Part shown: one piece after another, positions 1-6,844 of the stretch
Layout: each line of letters opens with the position of its first letter
How positions within the stretch are numbered: the first letter of the stretch is position 1
Assembly: GCA_042408415.1 (NCBI GenBank)
Contig: JBHORE010000140.1
Coordinates: 1-9,411, forward strand
DNA: 9,411 bases
Direction: 5' to 3'
From: Thermobaculum sp042408415
GTDB taxonomy: Bacteria > Chloroflexota > Chloroflexia > Thermobaculales > Thermobaculaceae
Position numbers and translations under genes: made by a program
Notes under the pieces: model-generated
The model's input: only the letters and a program-made list of their open reading frames with translations
Databases searched by the model: none
Told to the model about the DNA's origin: nothing

Positions 1-1235
1 AAGTTCATTCCATCTATTAGAGGATTAACTAAAAGGACATCATAGTAACGCATGGCAGCTAAGGCACGTACATAGTTATCCCCGATAAAGGCTTCAACAG
101 GTCTCCAATAGTCTGTGCCGTGTTTTATGTTGATCCTGCCAATCGCCGCCATAACCTCATCTTGGTATCTACTATACTCGGGGATACTGCTTCTGGAGGG
201 CACTAGCATTGCTAAGAATTTCACCTTTTCCTTTAGCTCTGGGTGTTTGTCTAGCATAAGGCTATAAGCTTCAAAGCCCCTTAGTAGGTTCTTGCTAGGT
301 TCTATCCTGTCGACTCTAAGTATGTTCTTTTCACCAAAGTACGGTTTAAGGAACTCAAGTTCCTTGTCAGCTTGCTCGCTATGCGCAAGGCGTGATACGT
401 GCTCAGTATCAATACTAATAGGATATCTACGAACAAGCGTAGTCCTGTTTCTGTACCTGATACTGGCTAGATCATAATCAACCCTGACTCCGGGGACAAA
501 AGTGCCAGAGGCCCTCAAAAAGTTAACAGCCGAACGATTAGTTTGAAAGCCAACTATGTCACAGGCAAGCAGGGATGAAACTATCGCTTGCCTCATCTCA
601 ACTGGAAGTACTCTGAGATAATCTGATCCTGGGAAAGGTATATGAAGGAAGAATTGAATAACTATATCTGGATGTTTCTCTCTTAGCATGCCTGGGACAA
701 GGTACAGCTGATAGTCCTGAATCAGAACTATAGGAGGTTTATCGGACCTCTCTATCTCCTGCGATAGAACGTCTGCAAAAGCTTTGTTTGCAACCACATA
801 ACCTTCGTACCAAGCTTGCCATTCCTCAGACCCTATCATGGGCTCTCTTGGCGTATCCCACATGTAGTGATGGATAAACCAGAGAAGAGGATTGGCTATA
901 ACGTTGTAGTACCAATGGTACACCTGCCCATCAAGCAAAACGAAGCGTAGCCTGTAGCTGACGTCACCCTCCTCGATTACTATCGTAGTATCGCCATGTT
1001 CCTTTGCTACCTGCCTATCACCATTGGTCATAGCACAGGCAACCCAAGTAGGATGCGCGTACTTGCTTATTGCACTTACAGCTGTGACTACTCCGCCAGC
1101 CCCACGCTTCTTACTGTAACCTCCATTTACCACCTCAAATTCAAATGGTCCCCTATTAGAGGCTAGTATTAAGTGAGTGTTCTCAAGCAGTCTATCTATC
1201 CTTTGCTTATCTGGCTTATCTAACGAAGAATACAT
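1..1235 (-). CDS. otsA: Trehalose-6-phosphate synthase-like GT20 glycosyltransferase (partial, C-terminus off left edge)
   Basis: The frame is open for 411 codons and leaves the window at base 1, so the C-terminus is missing. Family GT20 enzymes transfer glucose from a nucleotide sugar to glucose-6-phosphate, giving trehalose-6-phosphate, a cytosolic step in compatible-solute synthesis. Visible GT20 motifs, in order: SNRGP near residue 26 and GAGG at 45-48 (phosphate-binding N-terminal loops), IQDYQ with D174, FFLHIPFP with H198, GFQT at 229-232, VDRIEPSK with R310 and K315 (equivalents of the donor-phosphate-binding Arg and Lys of E. coli OtsA), and NPLIDGMN at the very edge, the donor-binding DGMN. 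The ATG at 1235 is chosen because AGGAG lies 9 nt upstream. The segment WVACAMTNGDR (residues 64-74) replaces the WFGWSG-type motif of proteobacterial OtsA, so this is a divergent subgroup; a related GT20 activity such as glucosylglycerol-phosphate synthase is possible. No phosphatase partner (otsB) is visible. Family assignment is firm, exact substrate less so. Confidence 0.85.
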   Translation of the reverse strand, partial: MYSSLDKPDKQRIDRLLENTHLILASNRGPFEFEVVNGGYSKKRGAGGVVTAVSAISKYAHPTWVACAMTNGDRQVAKEHGDTTIVIEEGDVSYRLRFVLLDGQVYHWYYNVIANPLLWFIHHYMWDTPREPMIGSEEWQAWYEGYVVANKAFADVLSQEIERSDKPPIVLIQDYQLYLVPGMLREKHPDIVIQFFLHIPFPGSDYLRVLPVEMRQAIVSSLLACDIVGFQTNRSAVNFLRASGTFVPGVRVDYDLASIRYRNRTTLVRRYPISIDTEHVSRLAHSEQADKELEFLKPYFGEKNILRVDRIEPSKNLLRGFEAYSLMLDKHPELKEKVKFLAMLVPSRSSIPEYSRYQDEVMAAIGRINIKHGTDYWRPVEAFIGDNYVRALAAMRYYDVLLVNPLIDGMN

Positions 1236-1244
1236 TAGGCATAT

Positions 1245-1249
1245 CTCCT
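1245..1249 (-). promoter_or_regulatory. Ribosome binding site of the GT20 gene
   Basis: AGGAG on the minus strand, 9 nt before the ATG at 1235. It fixes this start; the nearby ATG at 1242 is in another frame. Confidence 0.7.
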
Positions 1250-1278
1250 AGCTTACTATGGGGGATCAACCTTATCAT

Positions 1279-1308
1279 TTGAAGAGCAGGATTTTCTATA
1301 AGTACAAT
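1279..1308 (+). promoter_or_regulatory. Candidate sigma70-type promoter for the kinase-phosphatase gene
   Basis: TTGAAG at 1279-1284 and TACAAT at 1303-1308 are separated by 18 nt and resemble TTGACA/TATAAT. Transcription would begin near 1315, giving a leader of about 36 nt before the TTG start at 1351. This is a sequence match only. Confidence 0.4.
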
Positions 1309-1340
1309 TTTAACAGCTAACTATAGGATATATCTCCATA

Positions 1341-1344
1341 GAGG
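1341..1344 (+). promoter_or_regulatory. Ribosome binding site supporting a TTG start
   Basis: GAGG lies 6 nt before the TTG at 1351. There is no in-frame ATG or GTG near it, so this site decides for the TTG. Confidence 0.6.
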
Positions 1345-1350
1345 AATATT

Positions 1351-2697
1351 TTGGCGATAAACGCGAATCAGGATTTAGAGATCAATTTATATAAGCCTCA
1401 TCTGATAGTACTGATAGGAGCTGCAGGTTCCGGTAAAAGCACATTTGCGAGAAAGCATTTTCGCATCACGGAGATCGTATCAAGCGATTATTGCAGAGCC
1501 CTAGTAGGTGATAACGAAGAGGTTCAGTACTACAGTAAGCAAGCTTTTGATCTTTTCTACTTTATCATACAGAAGCGAATGGAACTTAACAAACTAGTAG
1601 TAGCTGACTCAACAGCGCTCAACAAATCGGTTAGACAAGAATTACTTAGGCTAGCACGCAAACACTACTATCCAGCCACTGCAATCATACTGAACACATC
1701 TTTGGAGACCAGACTAGCGCGTAACTCAAGCCGAAATAGGGTAGTGCCACAAGATGTTATGCTAAGGCAGCAAGCTATGCTTGAGGTAGCTCTCCGGGAA
1801 GTCCACTCTGAGGGATGGGATAAGATATACATCCTGAATGAGGAGGAGGCAGATATAGTAAAAATAAATCTGATAACTCCTCCCATATATCCAAGAGTAG
1901 ACCCTCCATACGACATCGTTGGTGATGTACATGGCTGCTACGATGAGTTACTAGAGCTCTTAGACAAGCTTGGATGGCAAAAGATAGATGGCGAATGGAA
2001 GCACCCCGAAGGGAGGACTCTGATCTCTATCGGGGACCTGGCAGACAGAGGGCCAAAAGTAGTTGAGTGTTTCGAGCTTTGGATGGAAATATGCAAACAA
2101 GGCAAGGCCCTGTTTACCCCCGGGAACCATGACAATAAGCTAATGAGATATCTAGAAGGCAGAAGAGTGCAGATAAAGCATGGGTTGGAGGCCACAGTCA
2201 GTCAGCTGGAGTCCCTAGACGAAAGCAGAGCCCTAGATCTAAGGAGAAGAATCCACAATTTCATAAAGGACGCAAATCCCTATATGGTGCTGGATAGATA
2301 CAATCTGGTAGTAGCCCACGCCGGAATAAAGGAACGAATGATAGGCAAGATGTCCCGTGCTGTACAGGACTTTGTTTTGTATGGAGATGTCACGGGGAGG
2401 CTAACTCCTGAGGGCTTACCTGAGAGGAGAGATTGGGCTAGGTACTATCATGGGAGAGCTCTGGTAGTATATGGTCACACGCCTGTACAGGAGCCGGTTA
2501 TAAGAAACAATACGGTAAACATAGATCAAGGCTGTGTTTTCGGAGGACACCTTACAGCCCTAAGATATCCGGAACTTGAGTTTGTTCAGGTAAAAGCCAG
2601 ACAGGTCTATGCGGAGAGGCCCGGAGGTATAAAAAGCATCGTCACCGGAGAAGTACCTATAGTTTCTTCTTCCGGTGACGATGAGGATAAATCCTAA
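1351..2697 (+). CDS. Polynucleotide kinase-phosphatase (Pnkp-like, no ligase domain)
   Basis: This 448-residue protein joins two end-healing domains. Residues about 15-175 form a P-loop kinase: GAAGSGKST (23-31), SSDYCR with D46 and R49 as the expected general base and phosphate-binding Arg, and an Arg-rich lid near 125-140. Residues about 186-410 form a calcineurin-like metallophosphoesterase with D192 and H194 (GDVHG), D229, D232 and R233 (GDLADRG), N259 and H260 (GNHD), H323 (AHAG), H376 (GHTP) and D392 followed by QGCVFGG, which is a complete set of metal and phosphate ligands. In bacterial Pnkp the kinase phosphorylates 5'-OH ends and the phosphatase removes 2',3'-cyclic or 3' phosphates from broken RNA. 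The C-terminal adenylyltransferase (ligase) domain of the roughly 870-residue Pnkp of Clostridium thermocellum is absent; after the phosphatase there are only about 50 residues ending in an acidic tail. The TTG start is backed by GAGG. No Hen1 or separate ligase gene is adjacent. The substrate (RNA, DNA or nucleotide) is inferred from the family. Confidence 0.85.
   Translation: MAINANQDLEINLYKPHLIVLIGAAGSGKSTFARKHFRITEIVSSDYCRALVGDNEEVQYYSKQAFDLFYFIIQKRMELNKLVVADSTALNKSVRQELLRLARKHYYPATAIILNTSLETRLARNSSRNRVVPQDVMLRQQAMLEVALREVHSEGWDKIYILNEEEADIVKINLITPPIYPRVDPPYDIVGDVHGCYDELLELLDKLGWQKIDGEWKHPEGRTLISIGDLADRGPKVVECFELWMEICKQGKALFTPGNHDNKLMRYLEGRRVQIKHGLEATVSQLESLDESRALDLRRRIHNFIKDANPYMVLDRYNLVVAHAGIKERMIGKMSRAVQDFVLYGDVTGRLTPEGLPERRDWARYYHGRALVVYGHTPVQEPVIRNNTVNIDQGCVFGGHLTALRYPELEFVQVKARQVYAERPGGIKSIVTGEVPIVSSSGDDEDKS
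2631..2683 (-). terminator. Intrinsic terminator of the PIG-L (and lon) transcript, inside the opposing gene
   Basis: A perfect 13-bp inverted repeat pairs 2637-2649 with 2671-2683, enclosing 21 nt. Four further pairs (2650-2653 with 2666-2669) can form past a one-base bulge. Read on the minus strand, the stem is followed by one C and then five T (2635-2631), the layout of a Rho-independent terminator, 32 nt after the stop of the PIG-L gene. On the plus strand no T-run follows. The whole element lies in the last codons of the kinase-phosphatase gene. Confidence 0.75.
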
Positions 2698-2715
2698 CAA
2701 ACTAGGACTGCAGCA

Positions 2716-3429
2716 TTACGATAGGTAGAAGACCTTGAAGGCCTCTGCGTACTGCATATCGTGTCCTTCTGCAGTTTGAGCTGCTCTCTCCTTTACGTGC
2801 TTCTCTAGATCTCTATCGCTTACCTGGCTACGATGCTTCTTGAGGCTCTCTATCTTCTTATCTATAGTATCAGTGATATCGATCCAGCAATCAGGCGTCT
2901 CTGTGCCAGTTATGTACACCTCTCTCACTTTATAAGGCTCTAGGCCTTCCGCAGCAAGTTCAGGAAAGGTAAGTCTATCTCTGGCGCTAGGATACACAGC
3001 AGCCAGAGTTGCATCGCCCACTGCGAGGTGATCCGGATGATTTAGATAGCTATTTATGCCAAATGACCTGTAGGGAGTCATGGTTATTAGTCTATCTGGT
3101 CTATACTTCCTGATAGCGCGCGTGATATCTCTTCTCAACTCTATAGTATGCTGCACGTAAGCATCAGGGTATCCAAGAAACTCAACCTCTGAGATCCCCA
3201 AAACTTCTGCAGCCTCAAGCTGTTCTTGGCGACGGATCTTTATAAGCTCTTCAGCACTCATGTTAGGATCATTAGACCCTTTGCTTCCGTCGGTAACCAC
3301 AACCAAATACATCTTTATGCCTTCGGCTACCCACTTGGCTATGGTCCCAGCAGCCATGAATTCAGCATCATCTGGATGTGCAACTACCACTAAACCACGT
3401 TCAACCTTACCATTACCTTCCTGAGTCAT
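2716..3429 (-). CDS. PIG-L/LmbE family zinc-dependent deacetylase
   Basis: This 237-residue protein belongs to the family that removes N-acetyl groups from amino sugars or their conjugates (MshB, BshB, PIG-L). The zinc motif AHPDDAE is at residues 17-23, with H18 and D21 as ligands and D20 the likely general base. NHPDH (130-134) supplies the third ligand, H134. VVTDGSKGS (44-52) follows the first motif, as is usual. No signal peptide or membrane segment is seen, so it should be cytosolic. The ATG at 3429 is preceded by GGGAG 7 nt upstream. It starts 59 nt after the lon stop with no terminator between, so it is probably co-transcribed with lon and ends at the hairpin at 2683-2631. It converges on the kinase-phosphatase gene, with 18 bp between the stops. 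The substrate cannot be read from the sequence: a low-molecular-weight thiol pathway (bacillithiol or mycothiol type) is possible, but no thiol-ligation gene is present here. Confidence 0.85.
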   Translation of the reverse strand: MTQEGNGKVERGLVVVAHPDDAEFMAAGTIAKWVAEGIKMYLVVVTDGSKGSNDPNMSAEELIKIRRQEQLEAAEVLGISEVEFLGYPDAYVQHTIELRRDITRAIRKYRPDRLITMTPYRSFGINSYLNHPDHLAVGDATLAAVYPSARDRLTFPELAAEGLEPYKVREVYITGTETPDCWIDITDTIDKKIESLKKHRSQVSDRDLEKHVKERAAQTAEGHDMQYAEAFKVFYLS

Positions 3430-3488
3430 ATCAGATCTCCCTCAAAAAGTATTCACCTAAGAATCTATTCTTGCACAGAAACCGTTAT

Positions 3489-6029
3489 CTAGCTAGTTAC
3501 AGCTAAGGATGGCGATGACAAGTTCAAGGCCGTCTGTAGAACTTGATCAACACTATCAACGAACACAAATTCCATTTCCTTACGGAGCTCCTCAGGTAGA
3601 TCCTCAAGATCCCTCTCGTTCCTCTGAGGAAGGATAACAGTTCTAATTCCAGCTCTGTGTGCAGCCAGAACCTTCTCCTTTATTCCACCAACAGGCAGGA
3701 CTTTACCCCTAAGCGTAATCTCACCAGTCATGGCCACATCTGATCTTACTGGTTTTCCAATAGCTGCCGATGCTAATGCGGTGGCCATAGTCACACCAGC
3801 AGATGGACCATCTTTAGGCTGGGCACCTGCGGGCACATGTATGTGGACAGTTTTATGATCCAGTGCAGAGGATTCCAAGCCAAGTATAGGCATAGAAGCG
3901 CGTATGTAAGTTAACGCAGCCTGGGCCGACTCCCGCATTACATCACCTAACTGGCCTGTAAGTATCAGGCGATCCTCTTCCGAAGGCGTTATAGAAGCTT
4001 CTACATAGACTATATCCCCACCAACTGGGGTCCATACAAGCCCTGTGGCTATCCCAGGTCTATCTATACGCTCAGCTGTCTCATATTCAAAATATGGCCT
4101 CCTTAGGAATTCACCCAGGTTATCCTGAGTGACCTGGAAGGGACCAGTCTCTCCCTCGGCTATCCTCCTTGCCAGTTTTCTGAGTACGGAAGCTATATGC
4201 CTCTCAAGGTTACGTACACCTGCCTCTCTCGTGTATCCTCGGATTATGGATTTTATAGCCTCATCGGTGAAATCCACCTCCTCAGGCTTAAGACCATTAG
4301 CCTTAAGTTGCCTGGGGATGAGATATTGCCGGGCGATGTGGATTTTCTCGTCTTCTGTATAACCAGAGAGCTCTATAATCTCCATCCTGTCACGCAAAGG
4401 AGCAGGTATAGTATCCAAAGTGTTGGCAGTGGCTATAAACATCACCTTCGAAAGGTCGAACGGTACATCGAGATAGTTGTCCCTGAAGGTGTGATTCTGA
4501 GCAGGGTCTAATACCTCCAGCAAAGCAGCCGCTGGATCACCCTGGAAACCAACTGATATCTTGTCAACCTCATCTAACATGAATACAGGATCTGAGGATT
4601 CGGCGCGCATAATACTCTGTATGATCCTACCTGGCATAGCACCTATATAGGTCCTACGGTGCCCCCTGATCTCAGCTTCGTCCCTGATACCCCCTAGGCT
4701 CATGCGAACAAACTTCCTGCCCAGAGCTTTAGCTATACTCTGCCCAAGGCTGGTTTTACCGACGCCTGGAGGACCAACAAAGCACAGTATAGGTTCCCTG
4801 AAAAGATCTTCCTGAGTCTCACCTTTCAACTCTTCACCTGTTTCGTTCTCCGCCTGAGATTCAAGAACCTCCTGCATACGCTGCTGGCGAAGCCTCTTAA
4901 CAGCTAAATACTCAAGAATACGCTCCTTTACCTTATCTAGATCATAGTGATCTTCATCAAGTATTCTCCTTGCCTTGGGAACATCTATCTCCACCTCGGT
5001 AGTTATCCCCCAAGGCAAGCTCAATATCATTTCAACGTAAGTGCGTATTATTGAGTGTTCGGGAGAGGCTATCGGCACCCTCTCCAGTCTAGCTAGCTCC
5101 TTCTCAACTTGGTTGCGAGCTTCTTCAGAGAGCTTTACCTGGCTAGCCTTCTCTCTAAGCTGATTTACTTCCGCTATCTGCTCGTCTTCTTCGCCCAGCT
5201 CACGCTGGATAGCCTTAAGCTGCTCTCGCAACAGGTACTCCCTTTGGGCTTTGCCCATATGCTCCTCGGCCTGATTTTGGATCTGTCGGCCAATTTCAAG
5301 TACCTGTATCTCGTGGTTAAGGATCTCGTTTATACGCAGGAGCTTATCTCTAACCGAATTCAGCTCCAGGATCTCCTGACGAGACTGTAGGTCTATACGC
5401 AGTGAGCTAGCTATCAGATAGACTACTTGTCTGGCATCAGATATATTCGAAACATAGGTTCCAAGCTCTTCAGGCAGCTGAGGATTAAGTCCTAAGAGTT
5501 TCTGGAAGTTCTGAATAGCATTTCTTCTCAGAGCCTCTATCTCTATATCTTGCACATAGTCCTCTTTTATAACCTCTATATCGGCTACCAGGTAAGGCTC
5601 TTCCTGAACGACTTGCAGGATTCTCATCCTCTCCAACCCCTGCATGGCGACCATAAGAGTACCATCAGGACGCCTTAACATCTGCGCAACGCGTCCCACA
5701 GTACCCTCCATGTATATATCTTCAGGACCAGCCTGCTCTATGTCAGAGCTCTTCTGAGCTGATAGAGCCACTAGTCTGTCGGACTTCATGATGTCATCAA
5801 TGAGGCGAATGGACCTTGGCTGCCCTATAAGCAGAGGTTGAACGGCAAAGGGAAACACTATTACGTCTTTTAGAGGGAGCAAAGGCAGTCTAGAAGGTAT
5901 ATTAGGAGCGTGATCCCTCTGTGCTTCCTGATCTGTGGCCTCTATCGATCGCCTATCCAATCGTTCATCGCTTGGTCTTTCCGCTTCCTGCTCTACAGTC
6001 TCAGTAATATCTCGTTCTTCCTCGTTCAT
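3489..6029 (-). CDS. lon: ATP-dependent protease Lon (S16 family)
   Basis: Lon is a cytosolic hexameric protease that unfolds and degrades damaged and short-lived regulatory proteins. With the ATG at 6029 the product has 846 residues. Domains: an acidic extension (1-45), the LON substrate-binding domain from about 48 (LPLLPLKDVIVFPF), a helical coiled-coil region, the AAA+ module with Walker A GPPGVGKTS (419-427) and Walker B FMLDEVDK (D486, E487), and the C-terminal protease with the Ser-Lys dyad S743 (PKDGPSAG) and K786 (GGIKEKV). All active-site residues are intact. A charged segment of about 30 residues (about 382-411) just before Walker A is absent from E. coli Lon. The frame also opens at a TTG at 6083 (864 residues), but that start has no Shine-Dalgarno and lies at the -10 box 6090-6085. 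The ATG has AGGTGA 5 nt upstream and is preferred. The PIG-L gene follows 59 nt downstream. Confidence 0.95.
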   Translation of the reverse strand: MNEEERDITETVEQEAERPSDERLDRRSIEATDQEAQRDHAPNIPSRLPLLPLKDVIVFPFAVQPLLIGQPRSIRLIDDIMKSDRLVALSAQKSSDIEQAGPEDIYMEGTVGRVAQMLRRPDGTLMVAMQGLERMRILQVVQEEPYLVADIEVIKEDYVQDIEIEALRRNAIQNFQKLLGLNPQLPEELGTYVSNISDARQVVYLIASSLRIDLQSRQEILELNSVRDKLLRINEILNHEIQVLEIGRQIQNQAEEHMGKAQREYLLREQLKAIQRELGEEDEQIAEVNQLREKASQVKLSEEARNQVEKELARLERVPIASPEHSIIRTYVEMILSLPWGITTEVEIDVPKARRILDEDHYDLDKVKERILEYLAVKRLRQQRMQEVLESQAENETGEELKGETQEDLFREPILCFVGPPGVGKTSLGQSIAKALGRKFVRMSLGGIRDEAEIRGHRRTYIGAMPGRIIQSIMRAESSDPVFMLDEVDKISVGFQGDPAAALLEVLDPAQNHTFRDNYLDVPFDLSKVMFIATANTLDTIPAPLRDRMEIIELSGYTEDEKIHIARQYLIPRQLKANGLKPEEVDFTDEAIKSIIRGYTREAGVRNLERHIASVLRKLARRIAEGETGPFQVTQDNLGEFLRRPYFEYETAERIDRPGIATGLVWTPVGGDIVYVEASITPSEEDRLILTGQLGDVMRESAQAALTYIRASMPILGLESSALDHKTVHIHVPAGAQPKDGPSAGVTMATALASAAIGKPVRSDVAMTGEITLRGKVLPVGGIKEKVLAAHRAGIRTVILPQRNERDLEDLPEELRKEMEFVFVDSVDQVLQTALNLSSPSLAVTS

Positions 6030-6034
6030 ATCTC

Positions 6035-6040
6035 TCACCT
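6035..6040 (-). promoter_or_regulatory. Ribosome binding site deciding the lon start
   Basis: AGGTGA on the minus strand, 5 nt before the ATG at 6029, matches the 3' half of the consensus AAGGAGGTGA. The longer TTG start at 6083 has nothing comparable. Confidence 0.55.
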
Positions 6041-6084
6041 GCAAAGTCAAGTCAGTCAGCAATATTAGCTCACGAGACCTCAAG

Positions 6085-6090
6085 ATTATA
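6085..6090 (-). promoter_or_regulatory. Consensus -10 box for lon
   Basis: A perfect TATAAT on the minus strand would start transcription near 6078, giving a leader of about 50 nt before the ATG at 6029. It sits in a 10-bp perfect palindrome (6084-6093). The -35 position (around 6108-6113, TATCTT) is poor, so an activator or alternative sigma factor is possible. I see no CIRCE or HAIR heat-shock operator. Confidence 0.45.
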
Positions 6091-6169
6091 ATCCGAATGA
6101 TTATTGGAAGATAGACTTTAAGTACCTCTAGGCATATAGGTTATAGCAAGCTAACCTAGGGTTGTGCAA

Positions 6170-6772
6170 TTAGGGTGCAAGCCTATCTAGACTCCAAGTA
6201 CCATCTTTGAGAAGATACCTAAACCTATCATGGAGCCTATTGGGCTTTCCTTCCCAAAATTCAAAAGCATGAGGAATTATCCTATATCCACCCCAAAATT
6301 CAGGACGTAATACCTGCTTACCCTGAAATCTTCTCTCAACTTGCTCAACTAGAGATTCAAGATAACCTCTATCCGGTATTACAGCACTTTGTGGTGATGC
6401 CCAAGCAGCTATTTGGCTGCCTCGAGGTCTGCTATGAAAGTACATATCAGATTCTTCTTCAGATATTTTCTCTACCCGGCCCTCTATCCTTACCTGCCGT
6501 TGACAGGGATTAGTCCAAAAAAAGGCCACAGCAGCATATCCCGTCTCATCTAACTCACGGGCCTTACGGCTATTATAATTCGTGAAGAAGACAAACCCTC
6601 TCTTGTCAAAAGCTTTCAAAAGTACCATTCTCACTGAAGGTAAATTTGCCTTAGAAACTGTAGACAAGGCCATAGCATCCGGCTGAGGATTACTACTATT
6701 GCGAGCAGCGTCGAACCAAATTCGGAACTGCTCGTAGGGATCCGGGTTCATGTATCGATATGCATCGGTCAT
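6170..6772 (-). CDS. pdxH: Pyridoxamine 5'-phosphate oxidase
   Basis: This FMN-dependent cytosolic homodimer oxidises pyridoxine or pyridoxamine 5'-phosphate with O2 to pyridoxal 5'-phosphate (PLP), releasing H2O2. At 200 residues it is close to the family size (E. coli 218). FMN-binding features are SVRMVLLK (46-53) and FFTNYNSRKARE (62-73). SRPRGSQIAAWAS (114-126) is the conserved central motif, and the PdxH signature EFWEGKPNRLHDR spans 171-183 with R179 and H181. All expected residues are present. The ATG at 6772 is the first possible start, because an in-frame TAG lies two codons upstream. The best Shine-Dalgarno (AGAGGAG) ends 15 nt before it, unusually far, so initiation may be weak. 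The gene is divergent from lysA and lies 140 bp upstream of the preferred lon start, on the same strand. Its use of O2 suggests an aerobic or microaerobic host. Confidence 0.95.
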   Translation of the reverse strand: MTDAYRYMNPDPYEQFRIWFDAARNSSNPQPDAMALSTVSKANLPSVRMVLLKAFDKRGFVFFTNYNSRKARELDETGYAAVAFFWTNPCQRQVRIEGRVEKISEEESDMYFHSRPRGSQIAAWASPQSAVIPDRGYLESLVEQVERRFQGKQVLRPEFWGGYRIIPHAFEFWEGKPNRLHDRFRYLLKDGTWSLDRLAP

Positions 6773-6844
6773 ACTCTATTCTAGCGACTCCTCTGAAAAC
6801 GAAAGTAAAATTGACTGCAAAGATAAAAATCGAGGAGCGGCATA
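6773..6844. promoter_or_regulatory. Divergent pdxH/lysA intergenic region
   Basis: This A-rich 72-bp gap must drive pdxH to the left and lysA to the right, unless promoters extend into the coding regions. A TTGACT at 6811-6816 on the plus strand has no -10 partner at the right distance. No clear promoter pair, lysine riboswitch or other structured leader fits in so short a space. GAGGAG at 6832-6837 is the lysA ribosome binding site. Confidence 0.4.

Larger units (their letters stand above)
1236..1350. promoter_or_regulatory. Divergent intergenic promoter region
   Basis: This AT-rich 115-bp gap separates two genes transcribed away from each other, so promoters for both must lie here or in the neighbouring coding sequence. 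A plus-strand candidate is given separately. On the minus strand I see no convincing -35/-10 pair: a TATAGA-like box has no acceptable partner 16-18 nt upstream. Confidence 0.5.

Noticed and set aside
292..477. 61-codon plus-strand frame opposite the GT20 gene.
   Set aside because: Shadow of the GT20 coding strand, which carries clear catalytic motifs across this stretch.
1321..1340. Imperfect hairpin (CTAT, GGA paired with TCC, ATAG) in the leader just before the kinase-phosphatase ribosome binding site.
   Set aside because: Only seven pairs with a bulge; too weak to claim a regulatory structure.
3430..3488. Palindrome AAGAATAGATTCTT and an AATACT box between lon and the PIG-L gene.
   Set aside because: The palindrome leaves only a two-base loop, and the AATACT has no acceptable -35, so neither a terminator nor a promoter is supported.
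4129..5390. Plus-strand open frames opposite lon.
   Set aside because: Antisense to conserved Lon domains, low-complexity Leu/Ser-rich translations and no family motifs.
6137..6158. 7-bp inverted repeat (TAGGTTA/TAACCTA, 8-nt loop) just after the pdxH stop.
   Set aside because: The stem is short and AT-rich and no T-run follows on the minus strand, so it is not a convincing terminator.
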